Positions 1 to 8,461 of a stretch of 25,048 nucleotides of DNA are shown here, in pieces. The first letter of the stretch is position 1; the number at the start of each line of letters is the position of its first letter. The position numbers and the translations under genes are program-made. Origin of the DNA: Hyphomicrobiales bacterium (GTDB taxonomy: Bacteria > Pseudomonadota > Alphaproteobacteria > Rhizobiales > Beijerinckiaceae); NCBI GenBank assembly GCA_947374125.1, contig CANCAR010000014.1, positions 1 through 25,048 of the forward strand. The letters run 5' to 3'. The notes beneath the pieces are model-generated. The model was not told the DNA's origin and searched no databases. It worked only from the letters and a program-made list of their open reading frames with translations.

Positions 1-101
1 AGGGCCGCTACGTCACCCGGCGTTATTGGGGTGGTTCTTCGCCGACGCCGTTACAATTGACGCGGAGCTATAGCGGAAAGGATTTTGGCCTTGTTCGCTA
101 A
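1..101 (+). CDS. virB3: VirB3-like T4SS inner-membrane protein, C-terminal end only
   Basis: Only the last 33 or so codons are present; the reading frame has its first full codon at position 3 and stops at TAA 99-101. The visible peptide contains RYWGGSSPTPL, which resembles the C-terminus of VirB3/TrbD proteins (an aromatic-Trp-Gly motif followed by Ser-x-x-Pro). VirB3 is a small inner-membrane subunit that associates with the VirB4 ATPase. The frame overlaps the start of virB4 by 17 bp, the usual virB3-virB4 coupling. The call rests on the motif and on position; the membrane segments lie outside the window. Confidence 0.6.
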   Translation, partial: GRYVTRRYWGGSSPTPLQLTRSYSGKDFGLVR

Positions 102-2460
102 ATTTTCCACGAAAGCCCGCGAGCTCGAGCCGGAATTATTTATTCCGTATACGCGGCATGTGACCGACACCATTATTGGCTTGCGATCAGGCGCGATGAT
201 GTCGGTCTTCAAGATCGATGGGTTGTCGTTTGAAACACGTGACGCGGCAGAGCTCAACAATTGGGTTGAAGCCATGAATGTGTTTTTCCGATCAGTGGTG
301 GATGAGCGGCTGTTGTTTTGGACGCATATCATTCGGTCGCGGGATCAATTTTATCCGCATGGTCGGTTTCGTTCTCAGTTTTCTGAGAAACTCGATCAGG
401 ATTATGCCGAGCGCATGGCCGGGGAACAGCTCTACCGGAATGATTTGTTTTTGACGGTCTTATGGCGTCCAGACATCGATGTGATCTCAAAAATCGAAGA
501 ATTGATGGCATTTGTCCAAAGAAGGCCAAAGAAAACCAGTCTCCAGCAAGAGGATACGGTCGAGAAGATTAATCAATTATCGATTGAAATTTTGACCCGT
601 TTTGAAGCGTTAGGGGTGAGGCAGCTCTCGCTTGAGGAACGGCGTGGGCTAATGTTTTCTGAACCGATGGAATTTCTGCATCGGATCATTTCCGGTTCAT
701 GGCGCGAATTACCGCTGGTGAGCGGTGTGATGGCATCGGCACTCTACACGGATCGGCTTATTTTTGGCCGTGAGACGATCGAGGTGCGCGAACCCGGTCA
801 GACTAAGTTTATCGGCGGCTTTGGGTTTAAGGAATATCCAGATCGAACCAAGCCCGGGATGTTGAACGATATTTTAGCCGCACCTTTTGAGTTTGTTTTA
901 AGCCAATCTTTTGGACTTGTTGGAAAATCCGTCGCGCGGGATATGTTGACGCGCAAACAAAACATGATGATCTCGTCGCAGGATCGCGCTTTTTCGCAAA
1001 CCGCTCAATTAAGCCAAGCGCTTGATGATTTAGAGAGCAATGCGTTTGTGATGGGTGAACATCATTTTGCGATCTATATCGCGGCCTTTTCAATCAAAAA
1101 TTTACAAGAATACATGGCCAAGGCGCGCAATATGCTGGCGTCTGGCGGCGCGGTTTTGGCACGCGAAGATTTGGCGATTGAGGATGGATTTTGGGGGCAA
1201 TTACCCGGCAATACCAATCGGCGGGCGCGGTCTGGTTTGATTACCAGTCGTAATTTTTCTGCCCTGTCATGTTTTCATACCCATAGCCAAGGTCAGCGTC
1301 ACAACAACCACTGGGGCGATGCTACAGCGCTTTTAAAGACGCGGAGTGGATCGTCCTATTATTTTAATTTTCATGTTCACGATTTAGGTCATACCTTCAT
1401 TTGCGGCCCGTCTGGATCGGGCAAAACGGCGATTATGAATTTTCTGCTGTCGCAAGCGGAAAAGCATGACCCGCAGATTGTGCTATTTGACAAAGACAGG
1501 GGTTCGGAAATTTTTATCCGAGCTTTGGGTGGTTCCTATTTAACGCTCAAAAATGGCAGACCTACTGGGTGTGTGCCTTTGAAAGCCTTAAGAGTTGAAG
1601 ACGAGAATGACCGGGCTTTTTTATCGTCTTGGCTCAAAAAACTTGTCGTACGTTCGAATTATGAATTAACGCCGGATGAAGAGCGGCAGCTCGAAAACGC
1701 GTTGATTGGTTTGGCTGATTTACCCATTCATCAACGCACGCTCACGGCGGTTTATAGCGCCTTGGATTCAACCGTGATCGATGGCGTTGCCGCCAGGCTT
1801 CACCGTTGGGTGAGGGGGCAGGCACTGGGATGGGTCTTTGATGAGCCCGACGATACGATTGGCATGGATAATCGTGTTCTTGGTTTCGATATGACCGATT
1901 TTTTAGGCAATGCAGAAATTCGAACGCCGCTCATGATGTATTTGTTTTTGCGCGTTGAGCGGTTGATTGATGGTCGTAAAATCATCATCGCGATTGATGA
2001 ATTCTGGAAGGCTTTAGGCGATGACGCCTTTCTGGACTTAGCTCAGAATAAATTGAAGACGTTTCGTAAACAAAATGGCGTGATGGTGTTTGCGACTCAA
2101 TCGCCGGCCGACGCTTTAAATTCGCCAATCGCCCATACGATCATCGAGCAATGCGCGACCCAGATTCATTTTGCTAATCTTCGTGGCGAGCGTTCTGATT
2201 ATGTCGATGGATTTGGTCTCTCCGATCGGGAATTTGATCTGCTGTCGCACGAAATGGAGCCGAAGCAGCGTGAGTTTATTGTCAAGCAGGACCATCAGTC
2301 AGCAGTATGTCGGTTGGATTTACGCGGCTTTGATGACGCTTTGAAGGTTCTCTCAGGTCGGACGTCGAACATCGATGTGATGGACGAGATCATCGCGTCC
2401 TATGGGAGCGATCCCGACCGTTGGCTTCCCGAATTTTATCGACGCTCGGGGAGCCAATAA
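85..2460 (+). CDS. virB4: VirB4 ATPase of the type IV secretion system
   Basis: The 791-residue product has the usual VirB4 length. VirB4 is the hexameric ATPase at the cytoplasmic base of the conjugation machine and powers pilus subunit extraction and substrate transfer. The N-terminal half corresponds to the CagE/TrbE/VirB domain. The C-terminal ATPase domain shows Walker A GPSGSGKT at residues 441-448 and Walker B IIIAIDE at about 633-639, followed by a FATQSP stretch. The start is TTG at 85, chosen because GGAAAGG (74-80) is well placed before it and because VirB4 proteins begin close to this sequence. It overlaps virB3 upstream and shares one base (TAATG) with the next gene. Confidence 0.95.
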   Translation: MALFAKFSTKARELEPELFIPYTRHVTDTIIGLRSGAMMSVFKIDGLSFETRDAAELNNWVEAMNVFFRSVVDERLLFWTHIIRSRDQFYPHGRFRSQFSEKLDQDYAERMAGEQLYRNDLFLTVLWRPDIDVISKIEELMAFVQRRPKKTSLQQEDTVEKINQLSIEILTRFEALGVRQLSLEERRGLMFSEPMEFLHRIISGSWRELPLVSGVMASALYTDRLIFGRETIEVREPGQTKFIGGFGFKEYPDRTKPGMLNDILAAPFEFVLSQSFGLVGKSVARDMLTRKQNMMISSQDRAFSQTAQLSQALDDLESNAFVMGEHHFAIYIAAFSIKNLQEYMAKARNMLASGGAVLAREDLAIEDGFWGQLPGNTNRRARSGLITSRNFSALSCFHTHSQGQRHNNHWGDATALLKTRSGSSYYFNFHVHDLGHTFICGPSGSGKTAIMNFLLSQAEKHDPQIVLFDKDRGSEIFIRALGGSYLTLKNGRPTGCVPLKALRVEDENDRAFLSSWLKKLVVRSNYELTPDEERQLENALIGLADLPIHQRTLTAVYSALDSTVIDGVAARLHRWVRGQALGWVFDEPDDTIGMDNRVLGFDMTDFLGNAEIRTPLMMYLFLRVERLIDGRKIIIAIDEFWKALGDDAFLDLAQNKLKTFRKQNGVMVFATQSPADALNSPIAHTIIEQCATQIHFANLRGERSDYVDGFGLSDREFDLLSHEMEPKQREFIVKQDHQSAVCRLDLRGFDDALKVLSGRTSNIDVMDEIIASYGSDPDRWLPEFYRRSGSQ

Positions 2461-2684
2461 TGGGAGACATTCTTTTATTCCGCAGATCCGTTTCAAAGAC
2501 TTCATTTGCACCCCCCACATTTGGGCCGAGTGAGGTTAATCGTGCATCCCCTCGTTTAACAGACGATGGCGGTAATGCCGCTTACGACCAAGGCGATGGG
2601 GCGCGATTGCTCGCAAAATTCGATGCGATGATGGAGCGATTAAACCAAGCTATTCGCGAGCAGGGAGGCCAATATCATGATTAG
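2460..2684 (+). CDS. Small unknown protein between virB4 and virB5 (74 aa)
   Basis: I do not recognise this protein. ATG 2460 overlaps the virB4 stop (TAATG), with GGGGAG just upstream. The stop lies 8 bp inside virB5, so the gene is translationally coupled on both sides. The product has no signal peptide or membrane segment. Its N-terminal half looks disordered, and its C-terminal 25 residues (LLAKFDAMMERLNQAIREQG) look like an amphipathic helix or short coiled coil. Tight coupling inside a T4SS operon suggests a small accessory subunit or assembly factor, but no function can be assigned. Confidence 0.72.
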   Translation: MGDILLFRRSVSKTSFAPPTFGPSEVNRASPRLTDDGGNAAYDQGDGARLLAKFDAMMERLNQAIREQGGQYHD

Positions 2685-3372
2685 GGCAAGTGTTTATCTT
2701 CTCGTTTGGTCGGTCTTCGGCTTATCGCCGCTTTATGCGCAGGGTATTCCTGTTTTTGATCCCTCAGCCTTTGCCAAACAGGTCGAGCAGATCGCACAAT
2801 TGACCCAACAATTATCGACCATGAAGCAGCAATTATCGCAGCTTGAATCCTTGAAAGGGGCTTTAACCGGGTTCAACACGATGGGCTCGATGTCTACTTC
2901 GTTGGATTCGTATGGAATGCGACAGGCGCTACCGAATGATTTTGGCGGCGTCGAGCAACTCTTGAACGGAAATGGATCTGGTAATTACGGTACTCTTTCG
3001 AAAGGCTTCGTGGACAATAATGCTCGTTATACGCCCCCTGGCGATACCTATTATGAGCAGGCCGTGCGCGATGCACAGGTCAGCAATGCTGGCGAGCAAA
3101 CGCTTGGCCAATCCATGTATGACGCTGCATCCAAGCGCATGGACGGTATTTCTCAACTGAGGGATCAGATTTCGCAATCGTCTGACGTTAAAAACACGCT
3201 GGATTTATCGGCACGCCTTCAAGTCGAATTAGCCTATTTGCAGCTTGATATGTTGCGAATGCAGTCGCTTCAGATGGTCCAGACTGCGAATGAAAAAGTT
3301 CAACGCGAGAAGGATAAAGAGCAGGCTTTAGCCAATATTGAGGCTTTTTCCCAACGGGTTAGCCAAAAATGA
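2677..3372 (+). CDS. virB5: VirB5-like minor pilus / adhesin subunit
   Basis: A 231-residue secreted protein. The N-terminus is a signal peptide (hydrophobic LLVWSVFGLSPLYA, likely cut before QG). A glutamine-rich helical region follows (FAKQVEQIAQLTQQLSTMKQ), then a C-terminal helical part (LARLQVELAYLQLDMLRMQ), as in P-type transfer protein VirB5/TraC. VirB5 sits at the T4SS pilus tip and mediates contact with the recipient. ATG 2677 is preceded by GGGAGG and overlaps the small upstream gene. The stop overlaps the virB6 start (ATGA). Order virB4-virB5-virB6 supports the call. Confidence 0.88.
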   Translation: MIRASVYLLVWSVFGLSPLYAQGIPVFDPSAFAKQVEQIAQLTQQLSTMKQQLSQLESLKGALTGFNTMGSMSTSLDSYGMRQALPNDFGGVEQLLNGNGSGNYGTLSKGFVDNNARYTPPGDTYYEQAVRDAQVSNAGEQTLGQSMYDAASKRMDGISQLRDQISQSSDVKNTLDLSARLQVELAYLQLDMLRMQSLQMVQTANEKVQREKDKEQALANIEAFSQRVSQK

Positions 3373-4469
3373 ATATTTTTCAATCGATTGATGATCATAT
3401 TCAAGCTCCCCTGAACGCGTTTATCACGACGGGTGTGGCGAATGTCGCATCCGCTATTTCCGGCCCCTTTAAAACGGCGACCTTGCTCTATGTGATGTTG
3501 TTTGGCCTAGCAATTGTCGTTGGTCGCAGCAGCGCTTCAATGTCTGAGTTTATGAACCAGGTCTTTAAACTATGCATCATTACGATGCTGATTCAGGGCT
3601 CGAGTAATCTGGGTCGGAGTACGGGGTCGGCGTATCAGGAATACGTTGTTGATTTATTTTTCAAGACTTTGCCGGGTCAATTGGCCGACGCCCTCAATGT
3701 TCAGTCCGGCCAACCGAGCATTAATGGCGGCCATTATTCGATTGGTCAGAGTTTTGATACGGTTTTGAATAATGTTGCCGAAAAAATTTCCCAGATGTGG
3801 AAAAATTCGAGCTATTTCGAAATTGGTTTCTACCTCAATATTATCGGCTTTATCTTTACGATCGTATCGATTGCCTATGGGTTTGTCGTAGCGCTTCAAG
3901 CCGAAGTAGCCTTGTCGGTTTTGATGGCGATCGGCCCGATTTTCATTGCGCTTTATTTATTTCAGGCGACGCGAGAGTTTACGGGGAGGTGGCTCGGACA
4001 GGTTTTAAATTTTGTCATTCTTCAGGTGCTAACGGTTGTTTTATCGGTCTTAACCGCGTCCATTTTTACAAATTTCATATCAGCCATGGGGGGGTCGGGT
4101 TCAGGTTCAATCAAACGGGATTACGCCATCAAGGGAGGAGGGGCTGCTGTTGTTTATTCTTCCAATCTGGCCGCTGACGCGATGGCGACATCCTTGGGTC
4201 TCGTCTGCATTGCCGTTGTGATTATCTATTTATATTCGCAATTACCTCATCTCGCGAGCTCATTAGCCGGTGGCATGGCGTTGCACGTCAATAAGGCCTC
4301 TAGGGCAATCGTGGGTAATCCAGGGGCAATGATCGGTACGGTAGCAGGTGGCGCGGTTGGTGCAGCAGCAGGAGCTTTATTTGGTTCGGGTGCTGGAGCA
4401 GGGGCTAAAAAAGGTGCAAGTCTGGGTGCAAAAGCAGGATATCGCGCCGCGAGGGAGCCGTTCCGATGA
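3369..4469 (+). CDS. virB6: VirB6 / TrbL polytopic inner-membrane channel subunit
   Basis: The 366-residue product has several hydrophobic segments (residues about 34-52, 155-178, 182-200, 215-240 and 275-295), the pattern of VirB6/TrbL, the polytopic core of the inner-membrane complex through which substrate passes. The last 50 residues are rich in Gly and Ala (VAGGAVGAAAGALFGSGAG), a glycine-zipper-like tail ending in basic residues. The start overlaps the virB5 stop and the stop overlaps the virB7-like start, both by 4 bp (ATGA). Confidence 0.9.
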   Translation: MNIFQSIDDHIQAPLNAFITTGVANVASAISGPFKTATLLYVMLFGLAIVVGRSSASMSEFMNQVFKLCIITMLIQGSSNLGRSTGSAYQEYVVDLFFKTLPGQLADALNVQSGQPSINGGHYSIGQSFDTVLNNVAEKISQMWKNSSYFEIGFYLNIIGFIFTIVSIAYGFVVALQAEVALSVLMAIGPIFIALYLFQATREFTGRWLGQVLNFVILQVLTVVLSVLTASIFTNFISAMGGSGSGSIKRDYAIKGGGAAVVYSSNLAADAMATSLGLVCIAVVIIYLYSQLPHLASSLAGGMALHVNKASRAIVGNPGAMIGTVAGGAVGAAAGALFGSGAGAGAKKGASLGAKAGYRAAREPFR

Positions 4470-4825
4470 GCCGGTATGGTTTAATCTCCCACTCGCCAAT
4501 GAAGTCGTGGATCCATTCTATTATTGGATTGGTCTTTGTTTTTGGTCTTTCGGGCTGCGGAACCCTAATCTCGAAAGCACCTCCAACCTGTGATGGATTC
4601 ACCCGTCGGCCGCTTAATCCTTCTCTTTGGGACGTTAGAACAACGTTTGGTTCTTTAACTGAACCTTCTGACGTTAAAAAATCCTTTCAAATGAGCCGCT
4701 CTTTGAGTGGGGCAGGGGTGAGACGTTTTGTTCGTGTCGATCCAGCGATTGCGTTTCTAGAGATCCCTCATTCGGGTGTTGCGGTTCTACGCACCTCTTA
4801 TGATTCGTGCGGATCGCCATCATGA
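4466..4825 (+). CDS. virB7: VirB7-position outer-membrane lipoprotein (119 aa)
   Basis: The signal peptide ends in a clear lipobox, FGLSGC, with the acylated Cys at residue 31 and a second Cys at about 40. It sits exactly where VirB7 belongs, between virB6 and virB8, and overlaps both by 4 bp. VirB7 lipoproteins join VirB9 and VirB10 in the outer-membrane core. The start at 4466 has GAGGGAG upstream; an internal Met at residue 12 (4499) would give a more ordinary signal peptide. At 119 residues it is longer than classical VirB7 (about 50-60 aa). The family assignment rests on the lipobox and position rather than on full-length similarity. Confidence 0.7.
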   Translation: MSRYGLISHSPMKSWIHSIIGLVFVFGLSGCGTLISKAPPTCDGFTRRPLNPSLWDVRTTFGSLTEPSDVKKSFQMSRSLSGAGVRRFVRVDPAIAFLEIPHSGVAVLRTSYDSCGSPS

Positions 4826-5496
4826 TCGATTCCGCTGATCTCAAAACCTATTTTGATAATGCGCGGTCTTTCGAGCGAGATCGGCTAAGTGAAGCGTTAA
4901 AACAACGCAATTTGGCTTTTGTGGTCGCGGTTATTGCGCTTCTCCTTTGTGTGGGATTGGTGGTCGCTCTCATTGCTTTAACGCCCCTGAAGACGGTTGA
5001 GCCCTTTGTGATCCGTGTCGATAATGCGACTGGCTCCGCCGATGTTATTGCCGGATTAAATTCGGCCGGGCCGGTGAGTTACGACGAGGCAGTCACCAAA
5101 TATTTTGCAGCCCGCTATGTCGCTTCACGCGAAAATTATTCGGCTCTCGAAGCCGCCTCAAATTTTAGGGTCGCGGCTTTGATGTCGAGTCCCGATGAGC
5201 AGGGGCGGGTATCGGCGGCAACAAAAGCATCCAATCCAGACTCGTATCAGGCGCAACTTGGCAAGTCTGGCGTCGTTGTGGCGACGGTAAAATCAATCTC
5301 CTTATTGGACAAAAACGTTGTTCAGGTTCGATTTGATCGTGAAATTCGTCAAAATGATCAGCGTAAAATCTCCCATTGGATCGCGACACTCACTTTTACC
5401 TACACGACAGCGACAATTTCATCGAATGATCGGTTGATTAATCCGCTGGGCTTTGTCGTGTCCAATTATCGCTTGGATGCGGAGGCCGTACAATGA
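4822..5496 (+). CDS. virB8: VirB8 inner-membrane assembly factor
   Basis: The 224-residue product has a short cytoplasmic N-terminus, one membrane segment (FVVAVIALLLCVGLVVALIA, residues about 34-53) and a periplasmic NTF2-like domain opening with TPLKTVEPFVIRVDNATG, the typical VirB8 sequence. VirB8 bridges inner- and outer-membrane parts of the T4SS. ATG 4822 was chosen because it forms an ATGA overlap with the preceding stop. A GTG at 4807 is in frame but would lie inside the lipoprotein gene with no benefit. The stop overlaps the virB9 start by 4 bp. Confidence 0.95.
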   Translation: MIDSADLKTYFDNARSFERDRLSEALKQRNLAFVVAVIALLLCVGLVVALIALTPLKTVEPFVIRVDNATGSADVIAGLNSAGPVSYDEAVTKYFAARYVASRENYSALEAASNFRVAALMSSPDEQGRVSAATKASNPDSYQAQLGKSGVVVATVKSISLLDKNVVQVRFDREIRQNDQRKISHWIATLTFTYTTATISSNDRLINPLGFVVSNYRLDAEAVQ

Positions 5497-6362
5497 AGAG
5501 GCTGATCGATCTCATCAGCGCTGTGGTCGGTTCCGTTGCCCTGTTAGCTGGGCTAGTGAGCCCGGTCTTTGCGCTTCAAACGCCTAAAAATGGGGCTCAT
5601 GATGATCGGGTCAAGCTTGTCGTTTATGACCCTGCTAATGTCGTGAAAATCGTTGGCGTTATTCGCATTTCAACCCAGGTGCAGTTTGCCGAAGGCGAAG
5701 AAATAGCCCAAGTAGCGATTGGGGATGCGGTAGCGTGGGATGTTGCTCCCGCAGGCAATATTTTATTCTTGAAGCCGCGCGAGAAATTTCCTCAAACCAA
5801 TTTGCAAATTGTCACCACGCGGGCGGATGGGCGTAAGCGATCCTATCAGTTTGAATTAACGGTTCGCGATGGCGCGGCGAGTGTTGCTAGTGATACCTAT
5901 TTTCTGGTCAAATTTGATTATCCGAACGACGAAGATGAGCGTCGAAAGGTCGAATTAGAACAGAAGAAGGGCAATTCCGACGCTGAAAAGGCCGATCTGG
6001 TATTAAATTACCATGAAGCCCACGGTCCGCGTAATTTTGCCTACTCGGCGCAAGGTGCTTCCGCCTTAGAGCCTGCGACCGTTTATGACGATGGCAAAGC
6101 AACCGTTTTCCGTTTTGAGGGCAATTCAGAAATCCCTTCGATTTATGTCGTTAATTCTGATGGTTCGGAAGGCTTAATCAATAAGGCGATTGAAGAGGAT
6201 ATCGTGATCGTTCAAGCGATTGCGCAAAAATTCATTTTGCGCCGCGGCTCTGATGTTTTGTGCATTTACAACGAAGCTTTCAACAAAATGGGCGTTAATC
6301 CTGGAACAGGAACCATAAGCCCAAGCGTCGTTCGAACCCTTAAAACCAAGGGTGCAAAATGA
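5493..6362 (+). CDS. virB9: VirB9 outer-membrane core protein
   Basis: The 289-residue secreted protein has an N-terminal signal peptide (cut near VFA-LQT) and a VirB9/CagX/TrbG domain. The N-terminal part contains VKLVVYDPANVVKIVGVIR, and the C-terminal part contains the conserved FRFEGNSEIPSIYVVNSDGSE region. VirB9 forms the outer-membrane core ring with VirB7 and VirB10. ATGA overlaps join it to virB8 and virB10. Confidence 0.93.
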   Translation: MKRLIDLISAVVGSVALLAGLVSPVFALQTPKNGAHDDRVKLVVYDPANVVKIVGVIRISTQVQFAEGEEIAQVAIGDAVAWDVAPAGNILFLKPREKFPQTNLQIVTTRADGRKRSYQFELTVRDGAASVASDTYFLVKFDYPNDEDERRKVELEQKKGNSDAEKADLVLNYHEAHGPRNFAYSAQGASALEPATVYDDGKATVFRFEGNSEIPSIYVVNSDGSEGLINKAIEEDIVIVQAIAQKFILRRGSDVLCIYNEAFNKMGVNPGTGTISPSVVRTLKTKGAK

Positions 6363-7555
6363 CTGAGCCAGTAACGAATACCGTTAGCAACGAACCGATA
6401 CAACCCGCTGAAAAGGAGCGTGGGACGGCGGAAGTGCGTGCGACGCGAACGCCTATCCCACTTGGTCAAGCGTTGTTATTTGGTGCTATTTTATTGGCTG
6501 TATCGATTTTTTATTATGTTCTGCCATTTAGTAAGCCAACTGACCAGCAGCCATCTACTGCTGCGGTTCGTCAGATTGTTCAATTTGAACCCCCACGGGA
6601 AGAAGCTCCAAAACCCGTTGAAAAACCCGCTACCGTCATGCCAGTTCCGGTTACGACTGCGCCTGTTCCCAAGCCGGTCGATGACGAGCTGACTAAACTC
6701 TTGGAATCGGCCAAACGAGCTCCCGTTTTAAAATGGACGAAGCAAGGAGTGGGATCCCAAATTGGTTCAACGACGGCATCGGCTCTTGGCCCGCAGGGTT
6801 TAGGTGTGGTCGCACCCCCATCAGCCTATCCGTCTTTAATTTCGTCGCCGAGTGGCGCTAATGTCAATGATTTGCAAGCCAAGATGGTGCCTACCAAATT
6901 AGAGGGCGTTCGGGCGGGCTATTTAGGCAATCGCAATTTCATTTTGGCAATGGGCGCTTCTGTTCCCTGCACGCTTGAAACGGCGATGTCGTCCGATCAG
7001 CCTGGCTTTGTTTCGTGCCGGGTGACGAGGGATATTTTATCGGACAATGGTCGGGTCGTTTTATTTGAAAAAGGGACCCTGATTGTTGGCGAATATCATG
7101 GCGCGCTCAAGCGTGGTCAATCGCGGCTTTTTGTGCTGTGGACGAGGGCTAAGACGCCTAAGGGCGTGATTGCGGATCTGTCATCGCCGGCGACCGACGC
7201 GTTGGGTCGAGCCGGGTTTGACGGCGATATCGACACGCATTTCTTCGAGCGTTTTGGTGCTGCCCTCTTATTGTCGGTTGTGAGCGATGCGGTCGCAAGT
7301 GCGGGCAATAATTCGAGTGGCAATGGCCTTCAAACGAACAATACGCAATCGGCAGGCAAAGATGCTGCCTCCATCGCAGTCGAACAATCCATCAATATTG
7401 GTCCGACCTTGACCAAGAACCAAGGTGAATTGGTCAATATTTTTGTCGCCCGTGATGTCGATTTTTCCAATCTCTATCAACTTAAGGTCGTCGAAACCTC
7501 TTCACAAATTGTTGATCGGGCGCATTCAGGCGATTTCGAACGGCCCGCAAAATGA
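6359..7555 (+). CDS. virB10: VirB10 energy-sensing core channel protein
   Basis: The 398-residue product has a short cytoplasmic N-terminus and one membrane helix (ALLFGAILLAVSIFYYVLPF, residues about 38-57). A Pro-rich periplasmic linker (PVEKPATVMPVPVTTAPVPK) follows, then a C-terminal TrbI/VirB10 beta-barrel domain with VPCTLETAMSSDQPGFVSC. VirB10 spans both membranes and gates the channel. The start overlaps virB9. The stop overlaps the start of a type IVb pilus gene by 4 bp, joining the two machines in one unit. Confidence 0.95.
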   Translation: MTEPVTNTVSNEPIQPAEKERGTAEVRATRTPIPLGQALLFGAILLAVSIFYYVLPFSKPTDQQPSTAAVRQIVQFEPPREEAPKPVEKPATVMPVPVTTAPVPKPVDDELTKLLESAKRAPVLKWTKQGVGSQIGSTTASALGPQGLGVVAPPSAYPSLISSPSGANVNDLQAKMVPTKLEGVRAGYLGNRNFILAMGASVPCTLETAMSSDQPGFVSCRVTRDILSDNGRVVLFEKGTLIVGEYHGALKRGQSRLFVLWTRAKTPKGVIADLSSPATDALGRAGFDGDIDTHFFERFGAALLLSVVSDAVASAGNNSSGNGLQTNNTQSAGKDAASIAVEQSINIGPTLTKNQGELVNIFVARDVDFSNLYQLKVVETSSQIVDRAHSGDFERPAK

Positions 7556-8457
7556 GAAAACGGATGAGACAGAGATTTTCTAAATTTATCATCATTTCTA
7601 TGGTGATCGTCGCGGCCTTCTCTCTCGGGTCGCGCGCGTTTGCTGATGACGATTCCGATTTCAAAAAAGCGTTTCGCGATTTGGAGGGTAAACCCGCCGT
7701 CTCAACGGAATTAACCGACGAGCAAAAAGCTATATTGGCGCGAGCGGCAGCAAAAAAGGCGGCTCTTGCTGAGGCCGCAGCCCTAGCCAAAGCGCAGAAA
7801 GCGGCACACGATCAAGAATTAGCCGACCACATTCGTCAAAAGGCTGAAGCGGACAAGATCGCGCGCGCCAAAAAGGCGGAAGAAGCGGCTCAAAAATTGG
7901 CCAATGCCAAAGCCGAAAAAGTCGCGGCCGCACAGCGTGAGAAAGAAGCGCGTGAGGCGAGGCTCAAAGAGCAAAAGGCGCAAGCGTTGCAGCGTCAAGC
8001 GGAAGCCAAAGCACAGGCAGAAGAAAAGCGTGCGGAGCTCAACGCTAAGCAAGCTGAAGCCATAAAGGGTGATAGTGGCACCCAAGCCATGGCGTCGACC
8101 AATGCCACTGCCAACCCTAAAACAACCGCCATTGGGCTCAAAGCCATATCCAAAATTCGGGCGACCGAGAACAGAGCGAACGGAATACCCGGACCTAATG
8201 GACGATACACGGTAAAGAGCGGTGACGATCTCCAGGCTGTCTTAACGCGCTGGGCCAATCAAAGCGGATGGACGGTGCAATGGAAGAGTGATTATGCGTT
8301 TGCCATCGTAGGCAATGCAGGGTTTGGACCCGAGTTTAAGTCGGCCGTGCAAGGTCTGATCGATGCGATGCAAGAGGCTCGCCCGGCTCCCGCCGTTGAT
8401 CTTTATCCCGATAACAAAATGGTCGTCGTTCTGGACGGCCTGACAGCGGTGAGGTGA
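7552..8457 (+). CDS. TcpQ/PilL-like type IVb pilus assembly protein
   Basis: The 301-residue product begins with a signal peptide (IIISMVIVAAFSLGSRAFA). Residues about 60-175 are a long Ala/Lys/Glu-rich helix, probably a periplasmic coiled coil. From about residue 215 there is a compact domain (RYTVKSGDDLQAVLTRWANQ...WTVQWKSDYAF) like the C-terminal domain of toxin-coregulated pilus protein Q and the end of R64 PilL, which binds the secretin. ATG 7552 overlaps the virB10 stop (ATGA); a second ATG at 7564 is possible. pilN follows after 4 bp. The coiled coil may serve as a periplasm-spanning spacer; that is inference. Confidence 0.8.
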   Translation: MRKRMRQRFSKFIIISMVIVAAFSLGSRAFADDDSDFKKAFRDLEGKPAVSTELTDEQKAILARAAAKKAALAEAAALAKAQKAAHDQELADHIRQKAEADKIARAKKAEEAAQKLANAKAEKVAAAQREKEAREARLKEQKAQALQRQAEAKAQAEEKRAELNAKQAEAIKGDSGTQAMASTNATANPKTTAIGLKAISKIRATENRANGIPGPNGRYTVKSGDDLQAVLTRWANQSGWTVQWKSDYAFAIVGNAGFGPEFKSAVQGLIDAMQEARPAPAVDLYPDNKMVVVLDGLTAVR

Positions 8458-8461
8458 ACCC

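Noticed and set aside
3797..4177. 126-codon open frame on the + strand
   Set aside because: It is an out-of-frame shadow of virB6, with a composition unlike a real protein and no start signal.
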